64,000 nt of DNA, taken from contig VXCM01000753.1 of assembly GCA_014773175.1 (NCBI GenBank), positions 124,001-188,000 of the forward strand, read 5' to 3'. Below the pieces are notes generated by a model, which made no database searches, had not been told where the DNA came from, and was given only the letters and a program-made list of their open reading frames with translations. The stretch comes from Lucifuga dentata. Lineage: Eukaryota; Chordata; Actinopteri; Ophidiiformes; Bythitidae. Below are positions 49,346-61,456 of the stretch, piece after piece (the stretch's first letter is position 1; the number at the start of each line of letters is the position of its first letter). A program made the position numbers and the translations under genes.

Positions 49346-50656
49346 ATTGCTGTACAGCAACAAATAGGGCAGAAACATGCAACAACTACTAATGTATAAC
49401 TGATTCAGTTGCATGCAGATGGTTTTGAAATATATTTAATGGTTACAGAGATCGATCAAGAAAAAACAAAGTCTATTAGAGCTGAGAACAAACCTCAGAC
49501 TTGTTCAGCCTTGGCTGAGGTATGGGCTGTAATGAGTGCCCTTCTAGTTTTATGTTATTTTATCCTGCTTTATTTTATTTTAGGAAATGGCATGCATTTC
49601 GACAGAGCCACGTAGGGAAGAGGATGGATGGCAGCGAGCGAAAAGAGCAGCAGAGTTTTGGACACATGCCTGCTTCGGGCCCATTGTTCAGGGCTCCCTC
49701 AGTGTTTATCCCTGGCTTTGTCTCCCACCATGATACATACTTTTCATTGAAGCAAAACAGATTATTTGTTACCATAGTTTCAGCATTGCTCAGTTTTACC
49801 GCAAAACATACTGGGGTTTAGGGAGGAGGAATAAAAGCCTGGTTCAATATACAAATAAATAAATAAGAGATTATACCTGTTCTTTTCATCATTGGTGATC
49901 ATATTGTCAGTGCGTGGCAGAAGCTTTGTCCTTTTCGCAGGCATCTGAATGCTTTTCCTGTTTCCTGTAAAAGCAATACAGTTCCACGGTATAAATTTGT
50001 TTAATGGTTATGAACAAACAATAGACAATTTTTTTTTCCAAACCTGAATCTTCTGAGCAGAATTCCTTCCAGTCTCCCACGTACACCCCTGTCATCATAT
50101 GTATTACATTGTCACATAACACATAACCCTCCTGCCTCCATCTACCTTCACTCAGCTGTAGCTACCTCAGCGTTAGCCTACAAATCGTGCTGATGATCAC
50201 GCTGCATCGCTGAGCAGTAAGGTTTTATACATAGTAGTAATGGTATTATTTTATGGCCGTCATTTCAATGGATTTTAGAATGGCTCATAAAGCAAAACAG
50301 TTTGCACTTCTCTTGCAGACCTTCTGCCTCATAATGAAAAGCCAAGATCAGCTGACTGCTAACTCTATTTACAAGCTCACATAATTCCATTGTGGCAGCA
50401 CTATCAGAGTAAATACGCTTAGCCCAGTGATGCATACCCCCGTAGAAAATGAAAGCAAGATGAGATAGAGGTCACATGACTGCAGAAACACCTTTTAAAA
50501 CACTTAATGTGCCTTAGCTGATGTCCAAAGCATGTAGGTTATTACCAGTTGTGTGAAAGCTAATTAATGGATAATTTGAATGATATTCAAGATGCCTCAC
50601 TCAATCGCACAGTCGGTGGCTTTGACCTTCTAGAACCTGATCATTTCTCACCCTGA

Positions 50657-50687
<31 letters not shown>

Positions 50688-51889
50688 GCCAAGGGAAGCG
50701 TCATCAGTATGTCTGCTTACTTTCTGTGATCAGACCTGAATTGAAATTCTGCCTTGAAGGGCAATATTATGAGGGGTAGTCATCTGTAAAGATAGGTAAA
50801 CTATAAATCTCATAACGTATTACAGTTGAATGTTAAGGCTTTATTATTCCTTGCATGCTTTATAAAAAAGATGATTGTGAAAAACAGAGCAGAAAGCAAA
50901 AGCATATCACCATCAAATAAGTTGAAGCATTAATTGAATTATATATCTATGAGATAATGCAGCAGTATGTGAGAGTATTTTCTATTGTAGAACTGTATCA
51001 AATGAACACTGGCAAGCAAGTGTGGCAAACAAACAAGGCAGCACACATTAATAACTCTGATAGAGACATAAGAAAGACGATAGCCAATGAATGAAGACTG
51101 GTGAACACATTTCAGAGCTTTTTTCTTCTTTCCATTGGGTGAGTGTGTGAGGGAATATCTTTTAATATCGCTTCAAGCAAAGATATCCCATTTAGACATC
51201 GCTCAAACAGTTATTAACAGTATTGATTTATGTTTGAGTGATTGGAAGCCAGGGGAGGGAGATGAAGTCAACCATCATGACCTCTCGCCTCGGGACGGAA
51301 ACTTCCTGACACAGATCATGGCTGTCTCTCATGTGAAACAGCTTCTGCCTGTGACATCTTAGATTACTGGATACAGGCTATAGACGGCAGCAAGATAACT
51401 CTTCCTATATGATGTTGACCAAATCTTTCCATTGCTCTCTTTCAAAACACATTGCTCTTTTTTGAAATGTAGCTCCAGTCATTTTGTTCACACAGGTAAT
51501 AATATGAGGCCTGGATGCTTTTACCAGCAATTATGTCTTGAACAATTACACAATTACAGTATTCTTTTTTTTTTTTTTTTAATAGTTTTATTCCTTGTTA
51601 TCTGGCGGCTATGTATTATATGATCCATCCAGTATTTTTCTGGATCTACAGTATCACCATAACTACTAATGATACATCAAAACTGTTTGCATGATACGAA
51701 AATCAGCATCATCTCAGCTTTTCATGTAGCACTGCATTCTGCATTTTCTAGCCTTATTTGTTACTACACAGCAATTCCATTAATGTGTCCCCTGTCGAAG
51801 TATATATTTTTGTCTGCCAGAGCTGAATCCTCATCTAGATCCCAACCAAGTTGTGCTTATTAATAGTCTATCATGGAATAAATATGTCT
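49346..51889. other. Non-coding stretch, T runs only
   Basis: Contains T runs at 50660-50687 and 51565-51580. The 75-codon frame at 51135-51362 lies in mixed-composition DNA that could be a conserved non-coding block, but it has no domain I recognise. No gene is supported. Confidence 0.5.
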
Positions 51890-52136
51890 GATTTGTTTTC
51901 ATTCAGATTGGTGTATTGTTTTTGAAGAAATCAAAAGTAATAGACCATTTTTAAATTTAAAACATTCCTAGGTTCGCCCCTGGGTCCAGATATGCATCCA
52001 AATTAAATGGGTTCTTGCCTGAACCATGCTCCACCCTCCATCAAGTTTTGTCAAAATTGGTTCATAAACATTTGAATAATCCTGCTAACAAACCTAACAG
52101 ATGTTGGTGAAACCATAACTTCTTTAGCGGAGGTAA
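51890..52136 (+). mobile_element. Interspersed repeat with GGAGGTAA end, copy 3
   Basis: Best-preserved right half of the family: 'agattggtgtattgtttttg' (51905 on), 'gttcgcccctgggtccagat', 'aaattaaatgggttcttgcc', 'catgctccaccctccatcaag', 'aatcctgctaacaaacc' and 'ataacttctttagcggaggt' to 52136. The order matches the teleost repeat named under copy 1; LINE 3' end or SINE is undecided. Confidence 0.65.
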
Positions 52137-52544
52137 ATACAATATTGCTTCTTCAAACACAATCAGTGCTTACTGATGATATTATCTCCTTCAATCTATG
52201 TGTGGGGTGATAGTAATATTTATGTGCCACAATCTAAGCAGTTACTTTATGTTGTCATATTTCTTATATATGTATATAAGAAATATAATAACATAAGTAT
52301 ATAACTGAAAAAGATATTACTATATATTTACAGTATTATTGTTAAAGAGCAAATTAAATTGAAATAGCTTTTCCACACCTCTCCTTTTTGGTCTATATCC
52401 CATTAACTCAACTGGAGGAGCTTAGCATACCAAATCTGTTTTTAATTATTTCTTATGCATTCCCTAGAACCTCCCCTCCCCCCGGATTTCTTGCCCACCC
52501 AAAATATGTGTGGAGCTGGCTAAAAACAGCACAATAGCAAATCA

Positions 52545-52700
52545 TCTATTTCAAAAGTGGAACTGAGCTGTTAGAGATCATAAAACATTAGTGCGGCATG
52601 TCATTAGGTTATTATAGGCTTATCCAGTAATTATATTAAGTACATTACCATGCAACCATTTAAAGAAAAAACCCAGTTCCAGAAATAGGATTTTCCAGCT
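52545..52700. promoter_or_regulatory. Candidate conserved non-coding block
   Basis: Includes 'cattagtgcggcatgtcatt', 'ttataggcttatccagtaat' and TAATTA at 52628-52633. Mixed composition without repeats. Untested. Confidence 0.3.
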
Positions 52701-55329
52701 CTCTCATGATTTGCCCTCAGCAACCAGCCACAGGAGAAAATGTCAATTAAGTGACTGGTGAACTGCTTAGAGTTTATGACCAAATAATTTAAACAAAAAA
52801 AGAGCTTCCTTGTCTTTGAACTGTTTTGAAATCTGTTTGAGGAGATTAAATAGGCTATTCCATATACTCCTAATAAATATTAAGGTAATTTACATTTAGA
52901 AGACTGGACATATACAGCCATATACAGTATATTCAATTACTTTGGCATCAGTCCAAAAAAAATAACTCTAAACTTTATTTACATTGCTCTCAAAACATTT
53001 TTTAGTAACCAATGGTAGTTTTGTGTTTCTTAGCTGAGCTGGCAATACACTTCAAAGCACCTGATGTAGTTTACATCTGTTTAAGGAATACACAGACAGT
53101 GTAACTCATTGGCAGATGTTGTTTTAGATTGAAATCGCTTGTTCCTTTCAATCTCAGAACAAGTGACACTTCAGGAAACAGTCTGCACCGTCCTCAGGTT
53201 ATTGTGCTCGCTGATTGAAAAAGTTTCTTTCCAAGGAGTCAAACCCAGTAACAGAATTCTCCACGGTCAAAAGGTTAAGCTTTTGATCTGAGCAAAGAGA
53301 TGCTTTGACGGGAGAAAAAAAGGAATATTGTTAAATGAATACATGTTTGCATTAAACCTTACCTTTCTGCAGAACACACACCCTTTGAAGTTTTGTTTGT
53401 TCGGAAACACTCCCTTCTCATTGAGTCCAGGAAATTCCCCACCGTACTAGTGCCTGGATTAGAGGTAGTAATCCAAACTAACCCCAGAAATTCAAAGAAC
53501 AGGCTCAAAACTAATATTTGAACTCATGTCTCACAAGTGAGCCTATTGTTATTTTGTGACTCATAAAACGAGTGCTGTCATCTTGGATCTGCTTATGATA
53601 GATGAAGCGATTTAAGTCTTCAGAGCTTCTACAAATACAGCAGAAGCGCTGGATCGAAGAATCCACATAAGAATCCACATATCCTGCTTGACGTGACTGT
53701 AGCTGTATATTCTGTCTAGTAGAGACTCGTGACGCATTTTTAATAATATGTTTATTAAATCACAAGAGCAACACAGGCACATGCAGCTTCAAATACACAC
53801 ATTTATGTAGCCTACTCACACACCACAGGTTTCTCTTGTGTGTGTGTCACATGGCCAGCCTCAGTTTCAGGGTCAGAGAGGAGAGGGGAGAGGGAGCTCA
53901 TGTTCGCCTGGGCCCACAGAAGATGATTCCAGATGATTCCTCGGCACGCCGCTGTCAGACGAGGCCATGATGAATGAAAGGGCTCCGGTGGGCCTCTCTG
54001 TTTATTTAGACCTCTTGTTTCTGACACAGTCCCCATACAAAGAACCAGCGCTGGAGTGTCTCAGTATTAAAACATAACCATACCTGACAACAATCAGCCA
54101 CCGGGAGCTTTCCCCCCCTTTTTCCTAATCCAACAGAAAAGCCTGATTGTTCTCCATTGTGGAACCCGGGACTGAGCCTGTTCAGGACCAGCAGCGAGGG
54201 GCAGTCAACTGTGGAAGGCTTTCCAGTACATTAGGAGTATATGAAAGAGCAACTGACCAGGCTCAGATTGATATGGCTGCGTCTGCACAGGACAACATAT
54301 GGGAAAGCAGTAATCCCCTCGCTCTGCTGGAACTGTGGGTATTTTTCTTGGGGATTTGAGTATAGGAGAGACAAATATGGATGGCCTTCCAATCCTGGAA
54401 ATGGTGCAGACAGCTGCTGGTACTTTGTGGATGTATGTCCTGATAAATAATTGTTTCCTATCTGTCATAGCCACTTTTCACATCCTTGCTGGCTGCGAAC
54501 TGCATGAAAAATTCTACCAGACCCTTACAAATGCGTTTGCACTTGTAACACAGTACCGCTTCTCCTCCGTATGTAGCCTGCATGTAAAACATCCCTTCTT
54601 TTCCTTATATGTATAATATATTGCTGCTTTCCCCTTTGTGAGCAGTATTTTAGCACAACATTTCAGGTTCATCTTGTCATGGCTCTTTCAAAGCACATGT
54701 TGAACCTTAAATGTTGTATTGTCTGTTGGGATCATGACAAATCAACATTTTAGAGTAGTGCTGGCATCATGAGCAAAGTAAACAACCCATCCATTCAAGA
54801 TCACACCATGCTAAACCCGACTTAACATGAGATACACACTCTGTGCCTGAAGATATTGACTCTGAAATCACAAATGTGATGCAGCTACATGGAAGAACTG
54901 CCTACATTTGTGTGAAGAAAAAATGACTGAATAGGATGTGGTGCAATGCTGTTCTGAAAGCTTCAAAGATGCCTTTCACGGTAAATGTTTTGTTGTCAAG
55001 CTCCAGTCCCTCGCAGAATAAATGATGAAGAATACAGTGTCGAAAACAAATACCAAAAACTATGAATATGCATGTTCAAACATCCAGAATTCACTCCAAA
55101 TCGCTTTTCATGGGAGAGAATATGCACATATTCCTCCATTTATTAATTCCAAATCTCATTCATGGCAAAAGAATGGAGGTGAGAATAATTGTGTATTTTG
55201 TCAAACCTGATCAAATTACATTGGAAGCAGAATGAATTCTGTGTTATTTGTGTGCTAGTTTTTCAGAAGTGGTGTCCTGGTTTTAAATCCCCAACTCTCA
55301 AGTGGGCACATCACAAAACCAACACAGTT

Positions 55330-55560
55330 TGGCAGCAAGCTGGCAGTCTTTGCTCGTATGAGGCCCAGAATTTAATGAGCATGAATAATGAATACTACTC
55401 AACATGCTGGTGACTGAGTAGGCTGCCAGTTATTAGGCCAATGAAGGCCTTGTTTAGCTGGGAACACTCACTGTCTCACTGAATGATGGACTCCCACCAT
55501 CCGTGAATCCGCACAGCATTTCCGACACTCTGGAAATAACTTTTTAATGCAGCGAATCAG
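55330..55560. promoter_or_regulatory. Candidate conserved non-coding block
   Basis: Includes 'cagaatttaatgagcatgaa', 'taatgaatactactcaac' and 'gccagttattaggccaatg' (an inverted CCAAT context). Balanced composition, no simple repeat. Untested. Confidence 0.3.
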
Positions 55561-55975
55561 GAGACGCCAACACACCCCAGTTCAGCTGAATCCTGTCCAA
55601 AATGCCTGTTAAGATGCGGTCATAATGGTGTGTTGTTCTTGTCTCCATGCAAATTCTACTAGTTGTTTCATTTCAATTTATTTGGCAATTTTTCCATCCT
55701 GCTTCTCAGCTACAGAGAAACATAATTCATACTGTGTTAAGCACTGTTCCAAATATACTATATCTTCCCCAGTAAAAAAAAGAAAAAAACATTAGTCCAC
55801 GCTATATCTGTTTCTACACTGATAAATGTATTTTATGAGTTATAAAGTACACATTACCTAGAACAACCCAGTAAATATCAAATTCCACAGTAGGGAGGTT
55901 CTTCTCATGCCCTGCAGCCTCAGCTCCCATGCAGTAGATGCTATGCTACTTACAGAGGGTTTAAAGGATAAAAAG

Positions 55976-55980
<5 letters not shown>

Positions 55981-56007
<27 letters not shown>
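55981..56007. repeat. (GA)n microsatellite
   Basis: About thirteen AG units. Confidence 0.95.
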
Positions 56008-56535
56008 TACAGTAGAGTTAGTGCATCCAGCAACAACACTGCGGGAAGTGCCATAGTCTACACATCAAATGCTCCAAATCTGTCAGTCAAAACAAATGTC
56101 ATTTCACCGACAGTAGCACCAACCAACCTAACGATTAATTATTGACAATCGCTGTCTTTGTTGCTTTCTCACCTCTTTGTACATCTCTCTATGTCTCTCT
56201 CTTTCACCATCTCTCTCCCTTCTCTCCTTTTCTTTCTTTCCCAAAGATTAGACACAGCCTCCAACATGAAAGCTGCCGACCTGTGTTTGGGTCTGTCACA
56301 TGTGATTTCGTTTCTGGTGCCGCGCCCCNCCCCTCACACACTCTGTCTCTCCCTGTCTCTCCTGTATCTTCCTCCCCTCTGTTGCTATGGCACCTGCCAG
56401 GTCACCACAGGGACCCTCATATCTCCACTCATCCGCCTGCTCACCCCAGTGTCGATTCTATCCAACCCAGCCTCATGTCAGAGAAAAGCAGGACTAAGAC
56501 CCCTCGCTGTTCAACACTCCAGAAGTTAACCAGGG

Positions 56536-56562
<27 letters not shown>
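56536..56562. repeat. (TC)n microsatellite
   Basis: About thirteen CT units inside a pyrimidine-rich region (56330-56600) that also holds the N at 56329 within a C run. Confidence 0.9.
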
Positions 56563-56566
<4 letters not shown>

Positions 56567-57141
56567 CTCGGCTCTCCTTTTCCTCTCCCTCCTCCTTCAA
56601 GTGAGACATTCTGTTTTCTCATGTGGAAAAAAGGGAAAAAAAAAGAAAATCTTCTCACATTGAAAGAAACCCAGTTGAAATAACATTTAGTGTATTACTA
56701 CCTTAAATTTAGTACTCAAAATACCCACAACGGTGCTGAAAGATAAGGCTAACACTATGAGAACCAAATATGAGTGTATGGATGGTTTTCTGTCTTAGCC
56801 TCAGTATGTACTGTAGAAGAGAAAAGTGCATGTTGCGGGTAGTGTGTGTGTGTGTGTGTATGTGTCTGGGATTTAGCTTTTTTTTTTTTTTTTTTTTCCC
56901 AATATTAACAGTTACAATTGCAACAACAACAAAAAAAACAACCTTGGACTAAAGTTGCAATATAGCTTTTTTATATCCTATAATGTCCCCACCACAGCAG
57001 GTGTATATATATATATATCTATATGTAAAATAATTAAATGTTTCCATAGTTTGGTTCAGAAACTTCTGGATATTGTTTTTACAAACAGAAACCAAGTATT
57101 CTGGGATATTTCTGCACAAAACAGCACACAGAGTCAACTAT

Positions 57142-57595
57142 TTACAAAAGACCATACAGCGCTTTTGCATGTTTAAGCCCAATAAATCAACCCACAAACA
57201 CGTTACGTTACTGACAACCATTTTCCAAAACATAAAACTGCATTTTCTTTTTTCCTGCTATTTTGCCAAATCCTCTAATCTTTCAAAATCAAATGTTCAG
57301 GTGATAGACTCACCTTAAAATTTAAACTTTCACTGCCATATATGTCTGAATGTACAGCACGATCATTTTTACCTTCTCAATAAAAAAACATCTTCTCCTG
57401 GGACTCTCTTCCCTGGTGGAGACATACATTTCCTTCCATGCTGGACTGGTTAAATTAAATTACTTGGAAGGCATGAAAAACAGCTCTAAAATGTGTTGCT
57501 CCAGTAGTCTGTTTTGGAAAGTGGTTGGCAGGAATGTAACATGTATGCATATTTATTGTGCTCAAACTTGCAAAATCACTGGTATGCTCCTTTAA
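57142..57595 (+). mobile_element. TTAA-type MITE, copy D
   Basis: The left end has decayed to 'ttacaaaagaccatacagcg' and then follows the family ('cttttgcatgtttaagccc', 'acgttactgacaacca'). The right end is well kept ('ctcaaacttgcaaaatcact', 'ggtatgctcctttaa'). Interior blocks 'caaatcctctaatctttcaa', 'tcaggtgatagactcacctt' and 'ctgggactctcttccctgg' place it in the same orientation as copies A and F. Length 454 bases, with the segment around 'aagttgattttaatag' missing. Confidence 0.8.
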
Positions 57596-58466
57596 AAAAG
57601 TCTAAAAATGGCAACAGTAGAGATGAGGAATAGAATTCTTAAGTAATGTAAATTTAAATAAAATAAAATAGGGTCAAAGTCCACTGCGGTAAGACATGAT
57701 CTACTTTATTTCCACTGTAGATGCATGTGCCAACTCATAATGTGGGCCATGATAACTCATCAAAACTAAAAACATACCAACATAAAATATTCTTCCATTC
57801 ACAGGTGTTTTCCTTAAAAACAAAAAAAAAAAAAAAAAAAAAAATTGCCAAGCATAATGTGGTCAAAAAATGATTGTGTTGTTGTTAGCCAGGTAGTACT
57901 TCGTAAAAAGTCATTGAAATTGCCAGAGCTGCCATGTCTCTCACCGTCAAACGACATCCTGTCACAAACACGATGCTGTGGGTCCTGGCGGAACTGCGTC
58001 CCATCCAGGTATCAGCCCCCTCTCCTGTCTCGGGCCATATGTTTCTGCTATTTCTGTCAGTGAAATCACATTTACAACAACCACTGCTGGTTGTTTACAG
58101 AAGTTTAAGCTCCTCTGATACACTCCTAGTTACGTTTGCATGCTTTTTAGCCCCATAGATAATACATGAGCTTGCTCATTTTTTTTAACGAAGGGGAGAC
58201 GCTGCCATATGCATGGAAGAATAAACGAAGACCTAAACTGACAGCACCATCTGCCAAACACAGTTGACGTCAAGAGAATAGGCCCCACTCAATATTTTGC
58301 CCAGCTCTCAGGAGGATGCCACATTGTCATCAGTGCTAATACTAAATATTAATAATTTGTTGACCCCAAAGTGTTTAGAAATCACTGATGCAGACACATA
58401 TTGCCCTTCTGAATGGCATATGCAGATGTCAGGTGAGCACCACCAGACCGCTGTGTGCATGCATGC

Positions 58467-58524
58467 GTGTGTGTGTGTGTGTGTGTGTAAGCGAGTGTGT
58501 TGTGCTTTCCAGGAGCTCCGAGAN

Positions 58525-58562
<38 letters not shown>

Positions 58563-58595
58563 GCGAGTGTGTTGTGCTTTCCAGGAGCTCCGAGA
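58467..58595. repeat. (GT)n plus 35-base tail, duplicated around N at 58524
   Basis: The 35-base unique tail at 58489-58523 ('aagcgagtgtgttgtgcttt' onward) recurs exactly at 58561-58595. Each copy is preceded by (GT)n (about 22 and 36 bases). The N at 58524 sits between. This indicates a contig overlap across a microsatellite; the true GT length is uncertain. Confidence 0.9.
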
Positions 58596-59329
58596 CCAGA
58601 CAACTTCCACCAGGACTGTCATGAATATTGCATCGTTCCACGTACTCTCACAGCTCCTCATACACACATGCGCACACACACACAAATCAGTACAAGAAGC
58701 AAACTTGAAGTGTCGCAACAAAACATCTATTGTCACTCAGTACAAGTATTTTACAAAATACAGTTATATGCCATGTAATGTCATTCACCTTGAAAATAAT
58801 ACTGCAGACATTATTTATATGTAACAACTGATGACTTGCAGTGTATTAATGTCATCAGATTCTGTATGATATAGATTGTATTTCTAGTTTGGCACAAGCG
58901 TAAATAAAGTGATGAAAGATCTCATGCAGATTAGTTGTATAAAGGTATATTGCAATATCAGATAGAATGTATCATAATGCAAAAAAACTGAAAATATAAT
59001 CAAACAGTTGAACACTTTAGCTCTAATTTTATTTATTTTCACCAAATTTTCTGTATTATGATTGTATAGTCGGGGGAATACTGCAGAGCACTAAGATCTT
59101 GACCTCTTTTAATTTGAGAGAGATGATAACTGGAGCTTAATCTAGGTTAATTTATTTTCATTGTAAATGTTAATTAAAAGTTTAGCAAAAGAAAATGATT
59201 TTATGCCATTAGAATGCAAAATGTAAAAAGCAGTAACAGCGGTAATCCTTCCTGATGAACTTCTCAGACCTGATATATTTCTCCAGACACTAGAAGCATT
59301 TCACCTTGGCATCTGCTGTGATCGCTTCT

Positions 59330-59720
59330 GTTTTCCTCCCATACGTCTTTATTAGTTGGTAACTGATGGGGACACCGCGGGATGTCACTTGATGAGAGGC
59401 GCCGTGTCAGTGAGACTGATTTATTCCCAGCATTTGCTCTGCGGTCGTGCCAGCTGACCCACTACAACCCACTCCCCACCCGGCTCTCCACACACACAGA
59501 CCCTAACATCCCAGAGAGCTCTGCTTATCCTCAGAATAGGAGTCGTCCCACCAAGAAGCAGTAACTTTATATGTAAAACATTCCCCAAGTCATTTCACAG
59601 GTAGCCGATTGAATTTCGCCTTAGATGCGAGTTGACGATGCAATGCCGTCAGCATGAGACTGTTTCTGCTGACGCTTTAGCCATGAGTTATAGCAGCACA
59701 AACAACCACATGCTTTTGTA
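59330..59720. promoter_or_regulatory. Candidate conserved non-coding block, CpG-richer than flanks
   Basis: Contains 'gacaccgcgggatgtcac', 'gaggcgccgtg', 'ctgcggtcgtgcc' and 'gcgagttgacgatgcaatgc', far more CpG than the surrounding DNA. A 60-codon plus frame (59382-59564) crosses it and a 'ttattcccag' acceptor-like site precedes 59432. No domain is recognised, so I favour regulatory over coding. Confidence 0.35.
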
Positions 59721-61129
59721 TTAATCCTCAGATCACACGTCGGTTCTTATGAACAGCGAGTTTCAGATGTTTGGGCAGAAGATGGTGGATAGCAAGGCTT
59801 CCTTCTCATGGATAATGTGGAGTGGACGGCTAGCATTAGACTTAAGCTTAGATCACGTTGCTTAAATCTCTTGAATGCCTTGATCCTGCTGTGAGCCTCA
59901 GACAGTGATGGTGAATGACAAACCAGATATCCTTTTTAATTGACTAAACGAAATTATGCTCAACCAAATAATGTCACTTTAATATTGATTTACATACACT
60001 GATATGATAAAATTATGTGAAGTTGTGTGATTTCACAACGTAATCATACTTTTGAATTTGAATAGTATGGCTTTTTATACTTTTATAAGTTTAATATATT
60101 ATGGGAGTCTAAAATATCTCAACTTCCTTACAGTGTTAGTTGTTGTTTTATGTTTTTAATGTTGGCAACACAGTCACTTTACTTATACTTTTCTAATCAT
60201 ATTACAAAAATAACTCAATGGTACATCACATTATACAAATCAGCAGACCTGTTGGATGTAGCATTATGGGAAAAAAAATTATACTATCAAAGCAGTTTAA
60301 GTTTCTTCCATTTACGGCTCATTATTTTTTATTTTTATTCCAAATAAATCAGAGACTCTTTCAATATTTATTTTGAATATTAAAAAAAAAACTTACTTTT
60401 AAATCTGGTGCATTATTAACAGCTTGTTTACATTTCCTCTCCATTTTTCTCTTTCTGTTACTGAAAACAAATTCTGACGTACCCTGACAACTATAAGATG
60501 TTATTTGTCATAAACTGCAGTGAAAATTTCCTCTTAGAGAATGTAACGCAGCAACTTTTGGGGCTGTGGGAAATAACATCTGGGTGGAAGTTGGTTTCAG
60601 CTGTTCTGTTACTAACCAGACGTGTGGCTATTAATCTGTAAAAAGCAAAAAATAGTAGCAAATCAAGTCCACCTCTTTGAATGACATTTCTTGAGGTTAA
60701 TTTCATTGAGGATTTCAATGCTATAACAGTCTTGGAAGGTGAGTTGACTATGGCAGGAAATCATGGCTGTCACTATTCAGGAAGCAACAGCTCTATTACC
60801 CAGCTAACATAAGCTTTCTGGGCGTTTATACAGCCCCATTGATTGCAGCCAGTCAGAAGGCTGAAATGCTTTTTTTTTTTTCTTTTTTTTTTTTGGCAGG
60901 CAGCAGTGGCAGACACAAAAGCACGGGTGGGTGTCAGCTTTTAATTGTAACTGTCTTGCAGAATGGGTGTTGTTTTAATATCCTGTATAGATTTTTATGT
61001 AATACACTTACTTGTGCAAGGCAGCCCCGAGCAAGAATCAATTCAGCCCAAAGGATCCCGTCCTCCTCCCCTTTTGTTAAAAGCCAATCTTGTTTTAATG
61101 ATGCATGAAGAAATATTCAAGCATTGACA

Positions 61130-61401
61130 TTTCACTGTCAGGTTTCTTTAGAAAAATCAATTAAGATAATACAGCTTTGACCCAGTTATCCAGTTAATGC
61201 TTATTAGGGATGTAATATGATTTACTGTCAGCATTTATAATTCTTTGCATCTCATCCCATTAGCCCTGTGACTGTTTCATAGAGCGCCGTACAACGGTCA
61301 CTTCTAGAAAACTCCAGTCGCTACGAGCTGATAAAATGGAGTGGAAAGGAGTAATGACATTGATTGGGATTGGTAGGCAGGTTAAATGCAAGCCCCTGAG
61401 G

Positions 61402-61456
<55 letters not shown>

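Larger units (their letters stand above)
52137..57141. other. Non-coding stretch with candidate regulatory blocks
   Basis: Contains (GA)n at 55981-56007, a C run with N at 56329, (TC)n at 56536-56562, a T run at 56878-56897 and (TA)n at 57003-57018. The area 54147-54616 is open in several frames on both strands (up to 93 codons) but no domain or splice framing is recognisable. The blocks 52545-52700 and 55330-55560 are listed separately. Confidence 0.5.

Noticed and set aside
54147..54616. Several overlapping open frames on both strands, possible exon
   Set aside because: No frame is favoured, no domain is recognised and no splice sites frame it consistently. Kept only as unexplained mixed-composition DNA.
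58297..58824. 175-codon frame through a GT repeat
   Set aside because: It reads through the microsatellite, the N and the duplicated tail, producing repeated Val-Cys peptides; it is an artefact of the join.
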